From NCBI RefSeq assembly GCF_009604405.1, contig NZ_WEGK01000004.1, positions 496,001 through 560,000 of the forward strand: 64,000 nucleotides of DNA, written 5' to 3'. Below, piece after piece: positions 9,411 through 18,070 of the stretch (position 1 is the first letter of the stretch; each line of letters starts with the position of its first letter). The position numbers and the translations under genes were made by a program. This stretch comes from Nocardia macrotermitis. Its GTDB lineage: Bacteria; Actinomycetota; Actinomycetes; Mycobacteriales; Mycobacteriaceae. Below the pieces are notes generated by a model. The model ran no database searches, had not been told where the DNA came from, and saw only the letters and a program-made list of their open reading frames with translations.

Positions 9411-10118
9411 TCAGGCGGCGTGCGAGGCGCCCGCGACGTAGGGCTCCCAGCGGTAGACCTCGGGGCGGGCGTTGTGGAACAGGGCCAGGTCGACCGCGTC
9501 CAGGACGGCCTGATGCGGGCCGGGACGGCTCAGCTGGCTGGCCGACACCGCGAGGCGCAGGACACCGCCGCGGCGGGCGGTGCGGGCCGCGCTCATCACC
9601 AGCGCGTGGCACCACCAGGGTTCGGCGCGGAAGCCCTCGCCCATGCCGTGCACCCAGGAGCGTTGTGCCACATCGCGTTCCAGGTCGTGCATGGCCGTCA
9701 GGCTCAGGGCCAGGCGGAAACCGACGTCCGGCAGCGCGGCCATCGCACCCTCGGAGGCGTTCCAGCGCGGCGCGGCGAACAGCCGGGTGCGCAGCCCCAC
9801 CTGCTCCAGGACGCGATCGGCGGCCATCAGCCGCAGCCGCGCCTCGTGCCGGGGCAGCGTGGCAAATTCGGCGCGGCGGCTCTTGGTGGCGGCCTGGTCG
9901 TAGCCGTGCAGCACGACCGCGTCGCCGCCCTCGCGACGTTCCCGCAGCCACTCCTGGGTGGCGGCGTCGTCGGTCAGCCGGTACTTGCCCTTCAGGCGCG
10001 GGGCCACCAGCAGCGACAGCGGAACCTCACGCTGGTCCATCTCCGCGGCGAATGCCTGCGCCTGCGCGCGGGTGGTGTCCCGGATCCCCGACACCGAGAC
10101 GATCAATTGTGCACGCAT
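9411..10118 (-). CDS. DUF2334-like polysaccharide-deacetylase-fold protein
   Basis: The ATG at 10118 gives a 235-aa protein starting MRAQLIVSVSGIRD. The pattern resembles DUF2334 proteins, which have a polysaccharide-deacetylase-like barrel: an early beta-strand, PLSLLVAPRLKG, then VVLHGYDQ, followed by LFAAPRWNASEGAMAAL and a later ALVMSAARTARRGG. In this group HGYD supplies probable metal ligands. No signal peptide is seen, so a cytoplasmic or membrane-associated role is likely; the substrate is unknown. The 190 bases between gadB and this convergent gene show no gene. Confidence 0.75.
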   Translation of the reverse strand: MRAQLIVSVSGIRDTTRAQAQAFAAEMDQREVPLSLLVAPRLKGKYRLTDDAATQEWLRERREGGDAVVLHGYDQAATKSRRAEFATLPRHEARLRLMAADRVLEQVGLRTRLFAAPRWNASEGAMAALPDVGFRLALSLTAMHDLERDVAQRSWVHGMGEGFRAEPWWCHALVMSAARTARRGGVLRLAVSASQLSRPGPHQAVLDAVDLALFHNARPEVYRWEPYVAGASHAA

Positions 10119-10338
10119 ACCCGCACCCCTCTGCCGATGCCGCTCATAGCCCCACCATGCGCGCGGGAAGTGTCCGGACCGTGCAGTCCCGGTGACGCCG
10201 CGACGAATTCGCGCCACCGAATCGGACCCATCATCCGATGATCGGGCACTGTCCGGTATCGGCGAATAGCGTCCGACCACGGAACATACCGTCCGGTCAT
10301 GAGACTCGCGCGACATCGCCTCACCTAGGATCGATCGG

Positions 10339-10629
10339 GTGAAAACAGCACTCGTGGCCGCACTGGCTGTCCCGTTGTTCATCGCCTTACCCGTTGTGGC
10401 ACAAGCGGATCCGCCGCACATCTTCACACCGCAGCAGCAGTGCGAGGCGACCAAGGCCGTGGTCGACATGGAACGCAAGACCAACCCGCACGCCACGCCG
10501 CAGCAGATCACCGACGGCTACATGGCGTTCCTGGACAAGAAGGGCGCGTTCAAGGGTCTGCCGCAGGCCACCCGGGATCGCCAGCGCCAGTTCATCCTCG
10601 ACCAGATCGCCAGCTGCCACCTGGCCTAG
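10339..10629 (+). CDS. Small secreted two-cysteine protein, paralogue 1
   Basis: From GTG 10339 the product is 96 aa. Residues 1-24 form a signal peptide ending near VVAQA-DPP. The mature part of about 72 aa has two cysteines, one near its start (QQCEATKAVV) and one three residues from the end (IASCHLA), suitable for a single disulfide that closes a helical hairpin. The block NPHATPQQITDGYMAF is repeated in the gene 82 bases downstream. I do not recognise a family; it vaguely recalls the small secreted DUF732 proteins of mycobacteria. The divergent neighbour is the DUF2334-like gene, with a 220-base promoter region between them. Confidence 0.7.
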   Translation: MKTALVAALAVPLFIALPVVAQADPPHIFTPQQQCEATKAVVDMERKTNPHATPQQITDGYMAFLDKKGAFKGLPQATRDRQRQFILDQIASCHLA

Positions 10630-10637
10630 CCCGCGAT

Positions 10638-10692
10638 GGTGACGGAGCGCACGTTCCCTTGATGGCAAGCGAGCGCCACCGGCTCCGTCACC
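10638..10692. terminator. 11-bp perfect inverted repeat between the paralogous secreted-protein genes
   Basis: GGTGACGGAGC at 10638-10648 is repeated as its exact complement GCTCCGTCACC at 10682-10692, with a 33-base spacer. The spacer is long for a classical terminator, so an insertion element remnant or regulatory dyad is also possible. It occupies most of the 81-base gap between the two genes. Confidence 0.45.
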
Positions 10693-10710
10693 TCAATAGG
10701 CTGCGCCTCT

Positions 10711-11001
10711 GTGAAAGCCGCAGCACTCACCGCCCTGTCCGCCGCCCTCCTGCTGTTCGCCCCCGCATTCGCGCAGGCAGCACCCCCGCTCCCGAACCTG
10801 AACCCCTCCCCCGATCAGATGTGCGCCAGCACCCAGCAGATCGTGAACACGGTGCGCGCCCAGCACCCGAACGCCACCCCTGACCAGATCGCCGACAACT
10901 ACGACCAGATGATGAACGCGAAGGTCCCCGGCTATCAGCTCGTCCAGGGCCAGCAGCACCAGCAGCTCCTGCAACTGATCCACGCCTGCGGAATCCGCTG
11001 A
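10711..11001 (+). CDS. Small secreted two-cysteine protein, paralogue 2
   Basis: The GTG at 10711 gives another 96-aa product. The signal peptide covers about residues 1-24 (ALLLFAPAFAQA-APP). The mature part again has one cysteine near the start (DQMCASTQQIV) and one near the end (LIHACGIR). Between them lies HPNATPDQIADNY, matching HATPQQITDGY of the upstream gene in position and sense. The pair is therefore a tandem duplication with identical length and topology. The function is unknown; both are predicted to be exported by the Sec pathway. Confidence 0.7.
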   Translation: MKAAALTALSAALLLFAPAFAQAAPPLPNLNPSPDQMCASTQQIVNTVRAQHPNATPDQIADNYDQMMNAKVPGYQLVQGQQHQQLLQLIHACGIR

Positions 11002-11281
11002 ATCGCTTTACCGAACCCGGCGAAATTCGACCGAACGAGCCGAAATCCACTGCACCCGAATGGAATCAGTGCGTCGAGCAGACGGGCCGCACGAGCGCCC
11101 GCCTGTTCGCACCGATCCTCGAACGCAGGTGGCACTCGCTCGCACATCTGCGGTTGTACTGCGCCACCTCTGCGGGGTACACGCGCACTACCCGATCAGG
11201 CGTAGCGGCACCTCACGGTCGTGCCGCAATCCACCCGTCTCTACCGATAGTGCCACTCGCACGTCAGCGGCACATCGCCTC
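11002..11281. other. Gene-free interval between convergent genes
   Basis: These 280 bases separate a small secreted-protein gene from the convergent ptrB. Short open frames exist on both strands but none has a ribosome site or a recognisable product. The tail of the segment could be decayed coding DNA; I could not identify its origin. Confidence 0.4.
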
Positions 11282-13468
11282 TCAGCGGTCGCCGAGGCCG
11301 AGAGTGTCCAGCACCCAGGCGTATTCGAACGCGACTTCCTTCCACTTCTCGTATTTGCCGCTGACGCCGCCGTGGCCCGCGCTCATCTCGGTCTTGAGCA
11401 GTAGGCGGGAGTGGCCGGTGGCGACGGCGCGCAGCCGGGCGATCCACTTGGCCGGTTCGACGTACAGGACGCGGGTGTCGTTCAGGCCGGTGGTGGCCAG
11501 GATCGCGGGGTAGTCGACCGCGCGGACGTTCTCGTACGGCGAGTACGACTTCATGTACTCGTACACCGCCGGATCCTCCAGCGGATTACCCCACTCGTCC
11601 CATTCGGTGACGGTCAGCGGCAGGGACGGGTCCAGGATCGAGGTCAGCGGGTCGACGAACGGGACGGCCGCGAGAATGCCCGCGAACAGTTCGGGCGCGA
11701 GGTTGGCGACCGCGCCGACCAGCAGCCCGCCCGCACTGCCGCCGTCGGCGACCAGGCGATCCGGCGCGGTGACGCCGGTATCGATGAGATGCCTTGCGCA
11801 GGAGACGAAATCGGTGAAGGTGTTCTTCTTGCGCAGTGTCTTGCCGTGCTCGTACCACAGGCGGCCCATCTCGCCGCCGCCGCGCACGTGCGCGACCGCG
11901 AACACCATGCCGCGATCCAGCAGCGACAGCCGTGACACCGAGAACCCCGGATCCATACTGGCCTCGTAGGAGCCGTATCCGTAGAGCAGCAACGGCTTCG
12001 GTCCGTCGGCCGGGAGATCCTTGCGACGCACCAGCGAGATCGGGATCCGGGTGCCGTCGGCGGCGACGGCCCAATCCCGGTGCTGCTCGTAGTCGTTCGC
12101 GTCGTAGCCGCCCAGCACGGCCTGTTCCTTGCGCAGCAGCAGCTCACCGGACGCGGGCACGTAGTCGAACACCCGCACCGGCGTGATGTACGAGGTCACC
12201 CCGACCCGCAGCGTCGGCTGCGCCCACTCCGGATTGCCCAGCACGCCCGCGGAGAACAGTTCGAGTCCGAAATCCAGTTCGCGCAGCTCGCCGTAGCCCT
12301 CGGAAGTCAAGGGCCACACCGCGACTCGCGGCAGCGCCCCGCGCCGATAGGACAGCGCCAGCTGATCGGCGAAACAGTCCACCCCCTCGAGCCGCACGTC
12401 CTCGCGGTGTTCGATCAGGATGGTCATATCCGACGGGTCGGTCACGGGGGCCTCGGCCAGGACGAAGTTCTCCGCCTTCACCGTGCCGCCGCCGGGTGCG
12501 GGCACCTCGCCGTTGTGCAGGATCAGGAATCGGTCCCGCCCGCCGATGATCGCGTGCTCGGCGGTGTACTCCACGCCCTCCCGGCGCGGCAGCAGCACCC
12601 GGAACTCACCCTCGGGATCATCGGATTCCAGCACCCGGATCTCGGTGGTGATCTTCGAATGCACCCCGATGATCAGGTACTTCTCCGAGCGGGTGGTGTC
12701 CATGCCGACCGAGAAGCGCTCGTCGGGCTCGTGGAATACCCGGACGTCCTGCTCGTTGGGCGTGCCGAGGCGGTGCCGCCAGACGGTGTCCGAACGCCAG
12801 GCCTCGTCGTAGGTCTGATAGAAGACGTGCGTACCGTCCAGCGACCAGGTCGCGTCGGGGACGGTGCCGGAGATCTCGTCGGCGAGCTCGGCGCCGGTGC
12901 GCAGATCCTTGAAGCGCAGCACGTACCGCTCGTCGCCGACGGTATCCACCGAATAGGCCAGCAGGGTGCCGTCGTTGCTGATCGAGTACGCGCCGACGGC
13001 GAAGTAGTCGTGCCCCTCGGCCAGCAGGTTGCTGTCCAGCAGGACCTGCTCGCCGGGCACCTCGGTGGCGGCGTCGAGCGTGGGCGGGGTCCAGTCGTCC
13101 TGTGCGCCGATCGGGCAGCGGCAGTGCGCGCCGTACTGTTTACCCTCGAAACTGCGCGAGTAGTACCAGAAATCGCCCATCCGGACCGGCACCGACAGAT
13201 CGGTCTCCTGGGTGCGGGACTTGATCTCGTCGAAGATCTTCTCCCGCAACGGCCGTAGCTGCGCGGTGCACGCCTCGGTGTAGGCGTTCTCCGCCTCCAG
13301 GTAGGCGATGACCTCCGGATCCTCCTTGTCGCGCAACCACTCGTACTCGTCGACGACGACGTCGCCGTGGTGCGCGCGCTGCGCCGGGACCCGCTTCGCG
13401 ATCGGCGGCGTCACCACGGACGGATCGGCGGCGTTGCGGATCGGGCCGGTACCAGTGTCGAGAGCCAT
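11282..13468 (-). CDS. ptrB: Oligopeptidase B-type S9 serine peptidase
   Basis: The ATG at 13468 (MALDTGTGPIRN) is preferred to the upstream in-frame codon at 13540, giving 728 aa. The N-terminal part (YEWLRDKEDPEVIAYLEAEN) begins the prolyl-oligopeptidase beta-propeller. The C-terminal alpha/beta-hydrolase domain has the nucleophile motif GGSAGG, the Asp in LNDTRVLY and the His in SAGHGG. Oligopeptidase B cleaves short peptides after Arg or Lys in the cytoplasm. The gene lies in the same neighbourhood as purS/purQ and purB, as in mycobacteria. It stands alone with its own promoter. Confidence 0.93.
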   Translation of the reverse strand: MALDTGTGPIRNAADPSVVTPPIAKRVPAQRAHHGDVVVDEYEWLRDKEDPEVIAYLEAENAYTEACTAQLRPLREKIFDEIKSRTQETDLSVPVRMGDFWYYSRSFEGKQYGAHCRCPIGAQDDWTPPTLDAATEVPGEQVLLDSNLLAEGHDYFAVGAYSISNDGTLLAYSVDTVGDERYVLRFKDLRTGAELADEISGTVPDATWSLDGTHVFYQTYDEAWRSDTVWRHRLGTPNEQDVRVFHEPDERFSVGMDTTRSEKYLIIGVHSKITTEIRVLESDDPEGEFRVLLPRREGVEYTAEHAIIGGRDRFLILHNGEVPAPGGGTVKAENFVLAEAPVTDPSDMTILIEHREDVRLEGVDCFADQLALSYRRGALPRVAVWPLTSEGYGELRELDFGLELFSAGVLGNPEWAQPTLRVGVTSYITPVRVFDYVPASGELLLRKEQAVLGGYDANDYEQHRDWAVAADGTRIPISLVRRKDLPADGPKPLLLYGYGSYEASMDPGFSVSRLSLLDRGMVFAVAHVRGGGEMGRLWYEHGKTLRKKNTFTDFVSCARHLIDTGVTAPDRLVADGGSAGGLLVGAVANLAPELFAGILAAVPFVDPLTSILDPSLPLTVTEWDEWGNPLEDPAVYEYMKSYSPYENVRAVDYPAILATTGLNDTRVLYVEPAKWIARLRAVATGHSRLLLKTEMSAGHGGVSGKYEKWKEVAFEYAWVLDTLGLGDR

Positions 13469-13573
13469 GCGTCCACCGTAGTGGGCGCGTCCGACAAGAC
13501 CGGCCGGACCCGGTGCGGCAACTCGATGCCGCACGTGCAAGCGGTGCGCGAACCGGTGCGAGCGCCAGACGGA

Positions 13574-13789
13574 CTACCTGAGCCCGCGCGCCCGCGGCGT
13601 GGATCCCGGCAGCCGCGGCCCGACCACGCCCCGATCGGCGCGGCGGGATTCCATCAGGAAGAACAAGGCAGCCTTGCGGCGCAGACACTGGTCGGCGGGG
13701 CAGGTGTTGTGGATACGCAAGATGTTGTGAGCCTGTTCGACGGTGAGGTGCCCGGGCACCACCGCGCAACTGTCGAAGACGGGTGCCAT
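13574..13789 (-). CDS. Small conserved cysteine-containing protein of unknown function
   Basis: The start ATG 13789 is preceded by GGAG with 8-base spacing; ATG 13801 is the alternative. The 71-aa product, starting MAPVFDSCAVVPGHL, contains TVEQAHNILRIHNTCPADQC followed by LRRKAA. Short proteins with this VEQA...C-x4-C-x-R-R pattern recur in Nocardia and relatives (recalled, not searched). A zinc or Fe-S site is conceivable because of the spaced cysteines, but only three Cys are present. It is neither part of an operon with ptrB (106-base gap) nor of the divergent DUF397 gene. Confidence 0.65.
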   Translation of the reverse strand: MAPVFDSCAVVPGHLTVEQAHNILRIHNTCPADQCLRRKAALFFLMESRRADRGVVGPRLPGSTPRARGLR

Positions 13790-13985
13790 GCGGTGCTCCA
13801 TCCTTTGTCGTACCGTGCGGTGACGCGACGCGAACGCCGGTCCGGATGAACCGGTGGGCGCGATTTTCCCGCCACGAAGTCTGGGTTTCCGCTGAGCTCA
13901 CCGGATAAACCACACGAGTCCGAGGACACACGCGAACTATTCTCGGGTGGTCATATTTGGATCGCGAACCAGCACAGGAGCATCC

Positions 13986-14198
13986 GTGGAAGCGAAGAAC
14001 CGTGAGATCGAACCCGATGCCGTCTGGCACCGCAGCAGCGAGACCGGGGGCGTGGAGGTCGCGTTCCTGGCCACCGGGAACATCGGCCTGCGCGATGCGA
14101 AGAATCCCGACGGCCCGGTGCTGATCTTCACCCCCGGCGAGTGGCGGGCGTTCGTCGCGGGAGCCAAGGACGGCGAGTTCAACCGGCCCGGAGCCTGA
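13986..14198 (+). CDS. DUF397 domain protein
   Basis: The GTG at 13986, with AGGAG seven bases upstream, gives a 70-aa DUF397 protein. The family signature is clear: VWHRSSETGGVEVAF, then GNIGLRDAKNPDGPVLIF and TPGEWRAFVAGAK. In Streptomyces and Nocardia these proteins are usually encoded next to an XRE-type regulator and have been proposed to act as its partner or antitoxin-like component. No XRE gene is adjacent here, so this copy is an orphan. The gene ends 15 bases before the end of the convergent esterase gene. Confidence 0.85.
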   Translation: MEAKNREIEPDAVWHRSSETGGVEVAFLATGNIGLRDAKNPDGPVLIFTPGEWRAFVAGAKDGEFNRPGA

Positions 14199-14213
14199 TC
14201 CTCGCGTCGCCGC

Positions 14214-15170
14214 TCACGCGCCCAGCGCCCGCGCGACCGTGGGCCAGGAGGCGTGCAGATCGTCCTTCCAGTAGGCCCACGAATGCGTGCCGACCGGACT
14301 CTGGACGATATTCGCCGGAATGTGCAACGCGCGCAGGCGCTGTGCGTACGCGGTGACGCAGGTGTCCACGGCGGCCTCGATCGGGACGCCGGTCAGAATG
14401 TTCTCCGCCAGTTGCGGTTTCAGCTCCATCTCGTGCGGGCCGGGCATCCCGGAACCGGTGGAGAGGTAGATCGTCTTGCCGCGCAAGCGATTCGCGAGCA
14501 GCGCCGGATCGTGCGCGGCCCAGTCCGGATCGCCCGGCCCGCCCCACATATTGCCCGGATTACCACCGCGATTCGCGATCGAGAACATGATCGGCCCCTG
14601 CGCCAGGCTCATGTCCGGGCAGGCGCTGTAGCCGACGACCGCGCGGTACAGCGCCGGATTGCGTACGGCCAGAACGAAAGCCGCGATTCCGCCCATGGAC
14701 AGGCCACCGATCCCGTTGACGCCGTTGCCGTCGAACTCGCTGTCGATGATCGGCGGCAGCTCCCTGGTCAGGAACGTCTCCCATTGGTAGTGACCGAGAT
14801 TCGGGTCGTCGCGCTGCCAGTTCGTGTAGTAGCCGGCCTCCCCGCCCATCGGCAGCACCACGTTGACGTTCTTGTTCGCGAAGAACGGTTCGGCGTCGGT
14901 GGCATTGGTCCAGGTGCTCTGGTCCGCGCCCGGATCCAGGCCGTCGAGCAGGTAGTAGGAGGGCCGGGAGTGCGAGCCGGCCGGATGCAGCACCTGCACC
15001 TGCATGACGTGGCCCATCGCGGGTGAGTCGATGAACAGCGCGGACCTGGTCGGACCCAGTTCGGTGATCCCGACGATCCGGGCCGCGGTGGCTCGCGGTT
15101 GCCCGACCAGCGTCGCGGAAACGCCCAGCACCATGGCCAGCACCACAACAGCTATCGACCCGTACCGCAT
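14214..15170 (-). CDS. Secreted esterase of the antigen 85/mycolyltransferase fold
   Basis: The 318-aa product has a signal peptide (about 1-29, RYGSIAVVVLAMVLG...). The mature part has the esterase fold: YYLLDGLDPG, VLPMGGEAGYYTNWQ, and the nucleophile elbow GGLSMGG. The late catalytic His lies in VGTHSWAYW. It resembles antigen 85 proteins and the exported esterase Rv0774c, which likewise sits between purD and purB. Mycolyl transfer or ester hydrolysis in the envelope is plausible, but the substrate cannot be assigned. A possible promoter lies in the 136 bases upstream, before the HIT gene end. Confidence 0.88.
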   Translation of the reverse strand: MRYGSIAVVVLAMVLGVSATLVGQPRATAARIVGITELGPTRSALFIDSPAMGHVMQVQVLHPAGSHSRPSYYLLDGLDPGADQSTWTNATDAEPFFANKNVNVVLPMGGEAGYYTNWQRDDPNLGHYQWETFLTRELPPIIDSEFDGNGVNGIGGLSMGGIAAFVLAVRNPALYRAVVGYSACPDMSLAQGPIMFSIANRGGNPGNMWGGPGDPDWAAHDPALLANRLRGKTIYLSTGSGMPGPHEMELKPQLAENILTGVPIEAAVDTCVTAYAQRLRALHIPANIVQSPVGTHSWAYWKDDLHASWPTVARALGA

Positions 15171-15306
15171 CTATCCCCACCTCCATCGGCCCTGTGAACC
15201 AGAACATTCAAGATAACCCCCGTACCCATCTCCGGGGTTGATTTGACCAAGTAGCTTCTTACGAGCAAATCACCGGCTCGAGCGCACGACACGCCCGGCG
15301 AACGAG

Positions 15307-15741
15307 CTAGTTCGATGCCGAACGTTCCAGCGCACCGCGGATGGATCCGGCCAGATAGTCCAGGTCCGCGCGCGGCGGTGTGCGCGGCCGCCCGCGCAGC
15401 CCGAACCCGTCGCCCGGGGTGCGCGGGATGACGTGCAGGTGGACGTGGAAAACCTCCTGCCCGGCCGTAACCCCGTCGGCGAGAAAGAAATTCACTCCGT
15501 CGCAGTTCACCTCACTGTCCCGCAGCGCCGCCGCCAGCCGCTGCCCCACCCGGAACAGCTTGCCGCCGATCTCGGGATCCAGTTCGGCCAGCGACCGCGC
15601 GGGCACCTTCGGCGCCACGAGCAGATGTCCGGGCGTCATCGGGCGAATGTCCATGAACGCCAACGCATCCGGATCCTGGTAGACGATCGATGCCGGTGCC
15701 CGGCCCGCGATGATGTCGGCGAAGATCGTGTAGGGATCCAT
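15307..15741 (-). CDS. HIT family nucleotide-binding protein
   Basis: ATG 15741 (MDPYTIFADIIAG) gives 144 aa, matching the usual length; ATG 15759 is also in frame. The histidine triad motif is HVHLHVIPR, and the N-terminal half contains LAFMDIRPMTPGHLLVAPK. HIT proteins hydrolyse or transfer AMP from nucleotide conjugates in the cytoplasm. It precedes the esterase gene in the same direction and follows purB by 77 bases, so all three could share transcripts, but no coupling by overlap is seen. A second HIT gene lies at 22263. Confidence 0.9.
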   Translation of the reverse strand: MDPYTIFADIIAGRAPASIVYQDPDALAFMDIRPMTPGHLLVAPKVPARSLAELDPEIGGKLFRVGQRLAAALRDSEVNCDGVNFFLADGVTAGQEVFHVHLHVIPRTPGDGFGLRGRPRTPPRADLDYLAGSIRGALERSASN

Positions 15742-15818
15742 ACAGCGTTTATAGGCCATCCGCCACGTCGCATGGTGACATCCCAGTTACTTTCTCGCCC
15801 AGCCCCGTTCGGGACCGA

Positions 15819-17240
15819 TCAGAGAATCGGCGCGGGGGTGTAGCGAGCTGCCTCGGGATTGGCCTCGACCAGCTTCTCGACCTGCGCGACGACATCGGCG
15901 ACCTGGGCCTCGGCCGCGCCGACGAAGGCGGAACGATCGGACAGCGCGGCGTCGAGGGCGGCGCGGTCCAGCGGCATGCGGTCGTCGGCGGCGAGGCGGT
16001 CCAGCAGATCGGGTTCGCGGCCCTGCTCACGCATGGCCAACGCGACCGCGACGGCGTGTTCCTTGATGACCTCGTGCGCGCTCTCCCGCCCGACCCCGGC
16101 GCGCACGGCGGCCATCAGGATGCGGGTGGTGGCCAGGAACGGCAGGTAGCGGTTCAGTTCGCGCTCGATCACCGCCGGATACGCGCCGAATTCGGCGAGC
16201 ACCGTCAGGAAGGTCTCCATCATCCCGTCGACGGCGAAGAACGCGTCCGGCAGCGCGACGCGACGCACCACCGAGCAGAACACGTCGCCCTCGTTCCACT
16301 GCGCCCCGGCCAGTTCCGCGGCCATCGACGCGTATCCGCGCAACACCACCTGCAAGCCGTTGACGCGCTCGCAGGAGCGGGTGTTCATCTTGTGCGGCAT
16401 CGCCGAGGAACCGACCTGGCCGGGCGCGAAACCCTCGGTGACCAACTCGTTTCCGGCCATCAGCCGCACCGTGTGCGCGAAAGACGAAGGGCCCGCGCCG
16501 ATCTGGACCAGCGCGGAGAGCACGTCGTGATCCAGCGAGCGCGGATACACCTGGCCAACGCTGGTGAGCACCGACGCGAATCCCAAGTGCCGCGCCACTT
16601 TCTGTTCCAGCTGCGCGAGTTTGCCCGCGTCGCCGCCGAGCAGATCGAGCATGTCCTGCGCGGTGCCCATCGGACCCTTGATGCCGCGCAACGGATATCG
16701 GTCGATCAGCTCCCGCACCCGGGTCAGCGCGATCAGCACTTCGTCTGCGGCGGAAGCGAATCGCTTACCGAGCGTGGTGGCCTGCGCGGCGACGTTGTGC
16801 GAACGTCCGGCCATCACCAGCGCCTGGTACTCCGCAGCCCGCTCGGCCAGTCGCGCGGCCACGGCGACGCCGTGCGCGTAGACGTGCTCGAGGGACAGCC
16901 GGATCTGCAACTGCTCGACGTTCTCGGTGAGATCGCGGCTGGTCATGCCCTTGTGGATGTGTTCGTGCCCGGCCAGGGCGTTGAACTCCTCGATCCGCGC
17001 CTTCACATCGTGCCGGGTGACCCGTTCCCGCTCGGCGATCGAGGCCAGGTCGACCCGCTCGAGCACCCGCTCGTAATCGGTGAGCACCCCGTCGGGGAGA
17101 TCGATCCCCAGCTCGGACTGCGCCCGCAGCACCTCCAGCCACAGCCGGCGCTCCAGCACGATCTTGTGCTCGGGCGACCACAACCGCACCAGTGCGGGAC
17201 TTGCGTAGCGGGTGGCGAGAACGTTCGGCACGAGGGTCAC
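15819..17240 (-). CDS. purB: Adenylosuccinate lyase
   Basis: PurB cleaves SAICAR and adenylosuccinate, releasing fumarate, in two steps of purine synthesis. The 473-aa product starts at GTG 17240 (VTLVPNVLATRYAS). The fumarase/ASL superfamily signature is present as GSSAMPHKMN, and GMTSRDLTENVEQLQI and GIKGPMGTAQDML are typical. The homotetramer is cytoplasmic. The leader before the start contains the sequence GCCGAGCGTTAGCG, which recurs before the sigma-factor gene at 50520. The neighbours agree with the mycobacterial purD-purB region. Confidence 0.95.
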   Translation of the reverse strand: MTLVPNVLATRYASPALVRLWSPEHKIVLERRLWLEVLRAQSELGIDLPDGVLTDYERVLERVDLASIAERERVTRHDVKARIEEFNALAGHEHIHKGMTSRDLTENVEQLQIRLSLEHVYAHGVAVAARLAERAAEYQALVMAGRSHNVAAQATTLGKRFASAADEVLIALTRVRELIDRYPLRGIKGPMGTAQDMLDLLGGDAGKLAQLEQKVARHLGFASVLTSVGQVYPRSLDHDVLSALVQIGAGPSSFAHTVRLMAGNELVTEGFAPGQVGSSAMPHKMNTRSCERVNGLQVVLRGYASMAAELAGAQWNEGDVFCSVVRRVALPDAFFAVDGMMETFLTVLAEFGAYPAVIERELNRYLPFLATTRILMAAVRAGVGRESAHEVIKEHAVAVALAMREQGREPDLLDRLAADDRMPLDRAALDAALSDRSAFVGAAEAQVADVVAQVEKLVEANPEAARYTPAPIL

Positions 17241-17341
17241 GACTGCGCCTCGCTAACGCTCGGCTCCGTCATGCCCCTTGGGTGCTGTGCCGATGATTCG
17301 CTCGCAAGCTCGCTCATGAACACCCAGTCTACGGTCCGCGA

Positions 17342-18070
17342 TCAGTCCAACGATCGGTGCCTGTCCAGTTGCTGGGGCTCGGGCCGATGCTGCGGAACCG
17401 GGTGCGGTTGGCCCGGATGCGGCGGAATCGTGTGCGCGGCCATCGAGTGCGGCGGGATGTGCTGCGGTGCGGGCGGGGCGATCACGTCGATCAGCTCGAG
17501 CAGTGCGCCGCGCGCAGTGCGCCGCGGTTGCGGATCCAGTTCGGTCAGTGCCGCGACGACCGCGCCATCCACCATGGCCACCAGCCGCCGCAGCTGTTCG
17601 GCGCGCACCACCCGGTCCGAGCGGCGCAGCGCCTCGGCGAGCAGCTCCTCGAGCTGCGCGCGTAGTCGTAACTGCACGTCGCGTAACTCCGGATGCCGGG
17701 CCGAGGCCACCGACCGCTCGTAGCGGGCGATCAACCGGCCGCGGGCGGCCTGATCGGGGCCGTCGGTGCCGACCAGGAGGTCCAGGACCAGGTCGACGGT
17801 CGCGTCGGTGCCGCGGCGGCGGTGCGGGACGTCGCCGATGCGTCGGCGCATCGCCTCGAGTTCGGCGTTGCCGCTGAACTCGACCGCGCGCGCGATCAAA
17901 TCCTCGAGCGACTCGAAGTAGTAGGTCGTCGAGGCCAGGGGGAGGTCCGCGCGGGTGGCCACCGAGCGGTGGCGCACTGCGTCGAATCCTCCCTCGAGTA
18001 GCAACTCGGCGGCAGCCGCGACCAACGCTTGGCGACGCCTTTCACCTTTCGGGGTCGTCGCGGTGATCAC
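17342..18070 (-). CDS. TetR-family transcriptional regulator
   Basis: The GTG at 18070 begins a 242-aa protein. Residues 8-55 form the TetR helix-turn-helix: RRRQALVAAAAELLLEGG, HRSVATRADLPLASTTYYFE. The remainder is helical, with a proline/histidine-rich tail after residue 205 (PPAPQHIPPH...), which is unusual for the family. The effector is unknown. It could control the aminotransferase 185 bases upstream in the same direction or purB downstream; no clear palindrome was found in the gap. An equivalent regulator gene lies near purB in mycobacteria. Confidence 0.85.
   Translation of the reverse strand: MITATTPKGERRRQALVAAAAELLLEGGFDAVRHRSVATRADLPLASTTYYFESLEDLIARAVEFSGNAELEAMRRRIGDVPHRRRGTDATVDLVLDLLVGTDGPDQAARGRLIARYERSVASARHPELRDVQLRLRAQLEELLAEALRRSDRVVRAEQLRRLVAMVDGAVVAALTELDPQPRRTARGALLELIDVIAPPAPQHIPPHSMAAHTIPPHPGQPHPVPQHRPEPQQLDRHRSLD

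Noticed and set aside
9227..10241. Plus-strand frames of over 320 codons opposite the DUF2334-like gene
   Set aside because: Composition is Arg/Pro/Gly-rich antisense shadow; the opposite strand has the recognisable protein.
11002..11281. Possible decayed integrase or other gene fragment
   Set aside because: No frame gave a recognisable protein segment on either strand.
14253..15026. Plus-strand frame of 257 codons opposite the esterase gene
   Set aside because: It is a mirror frame of the secreted esterase and lacks any domain.
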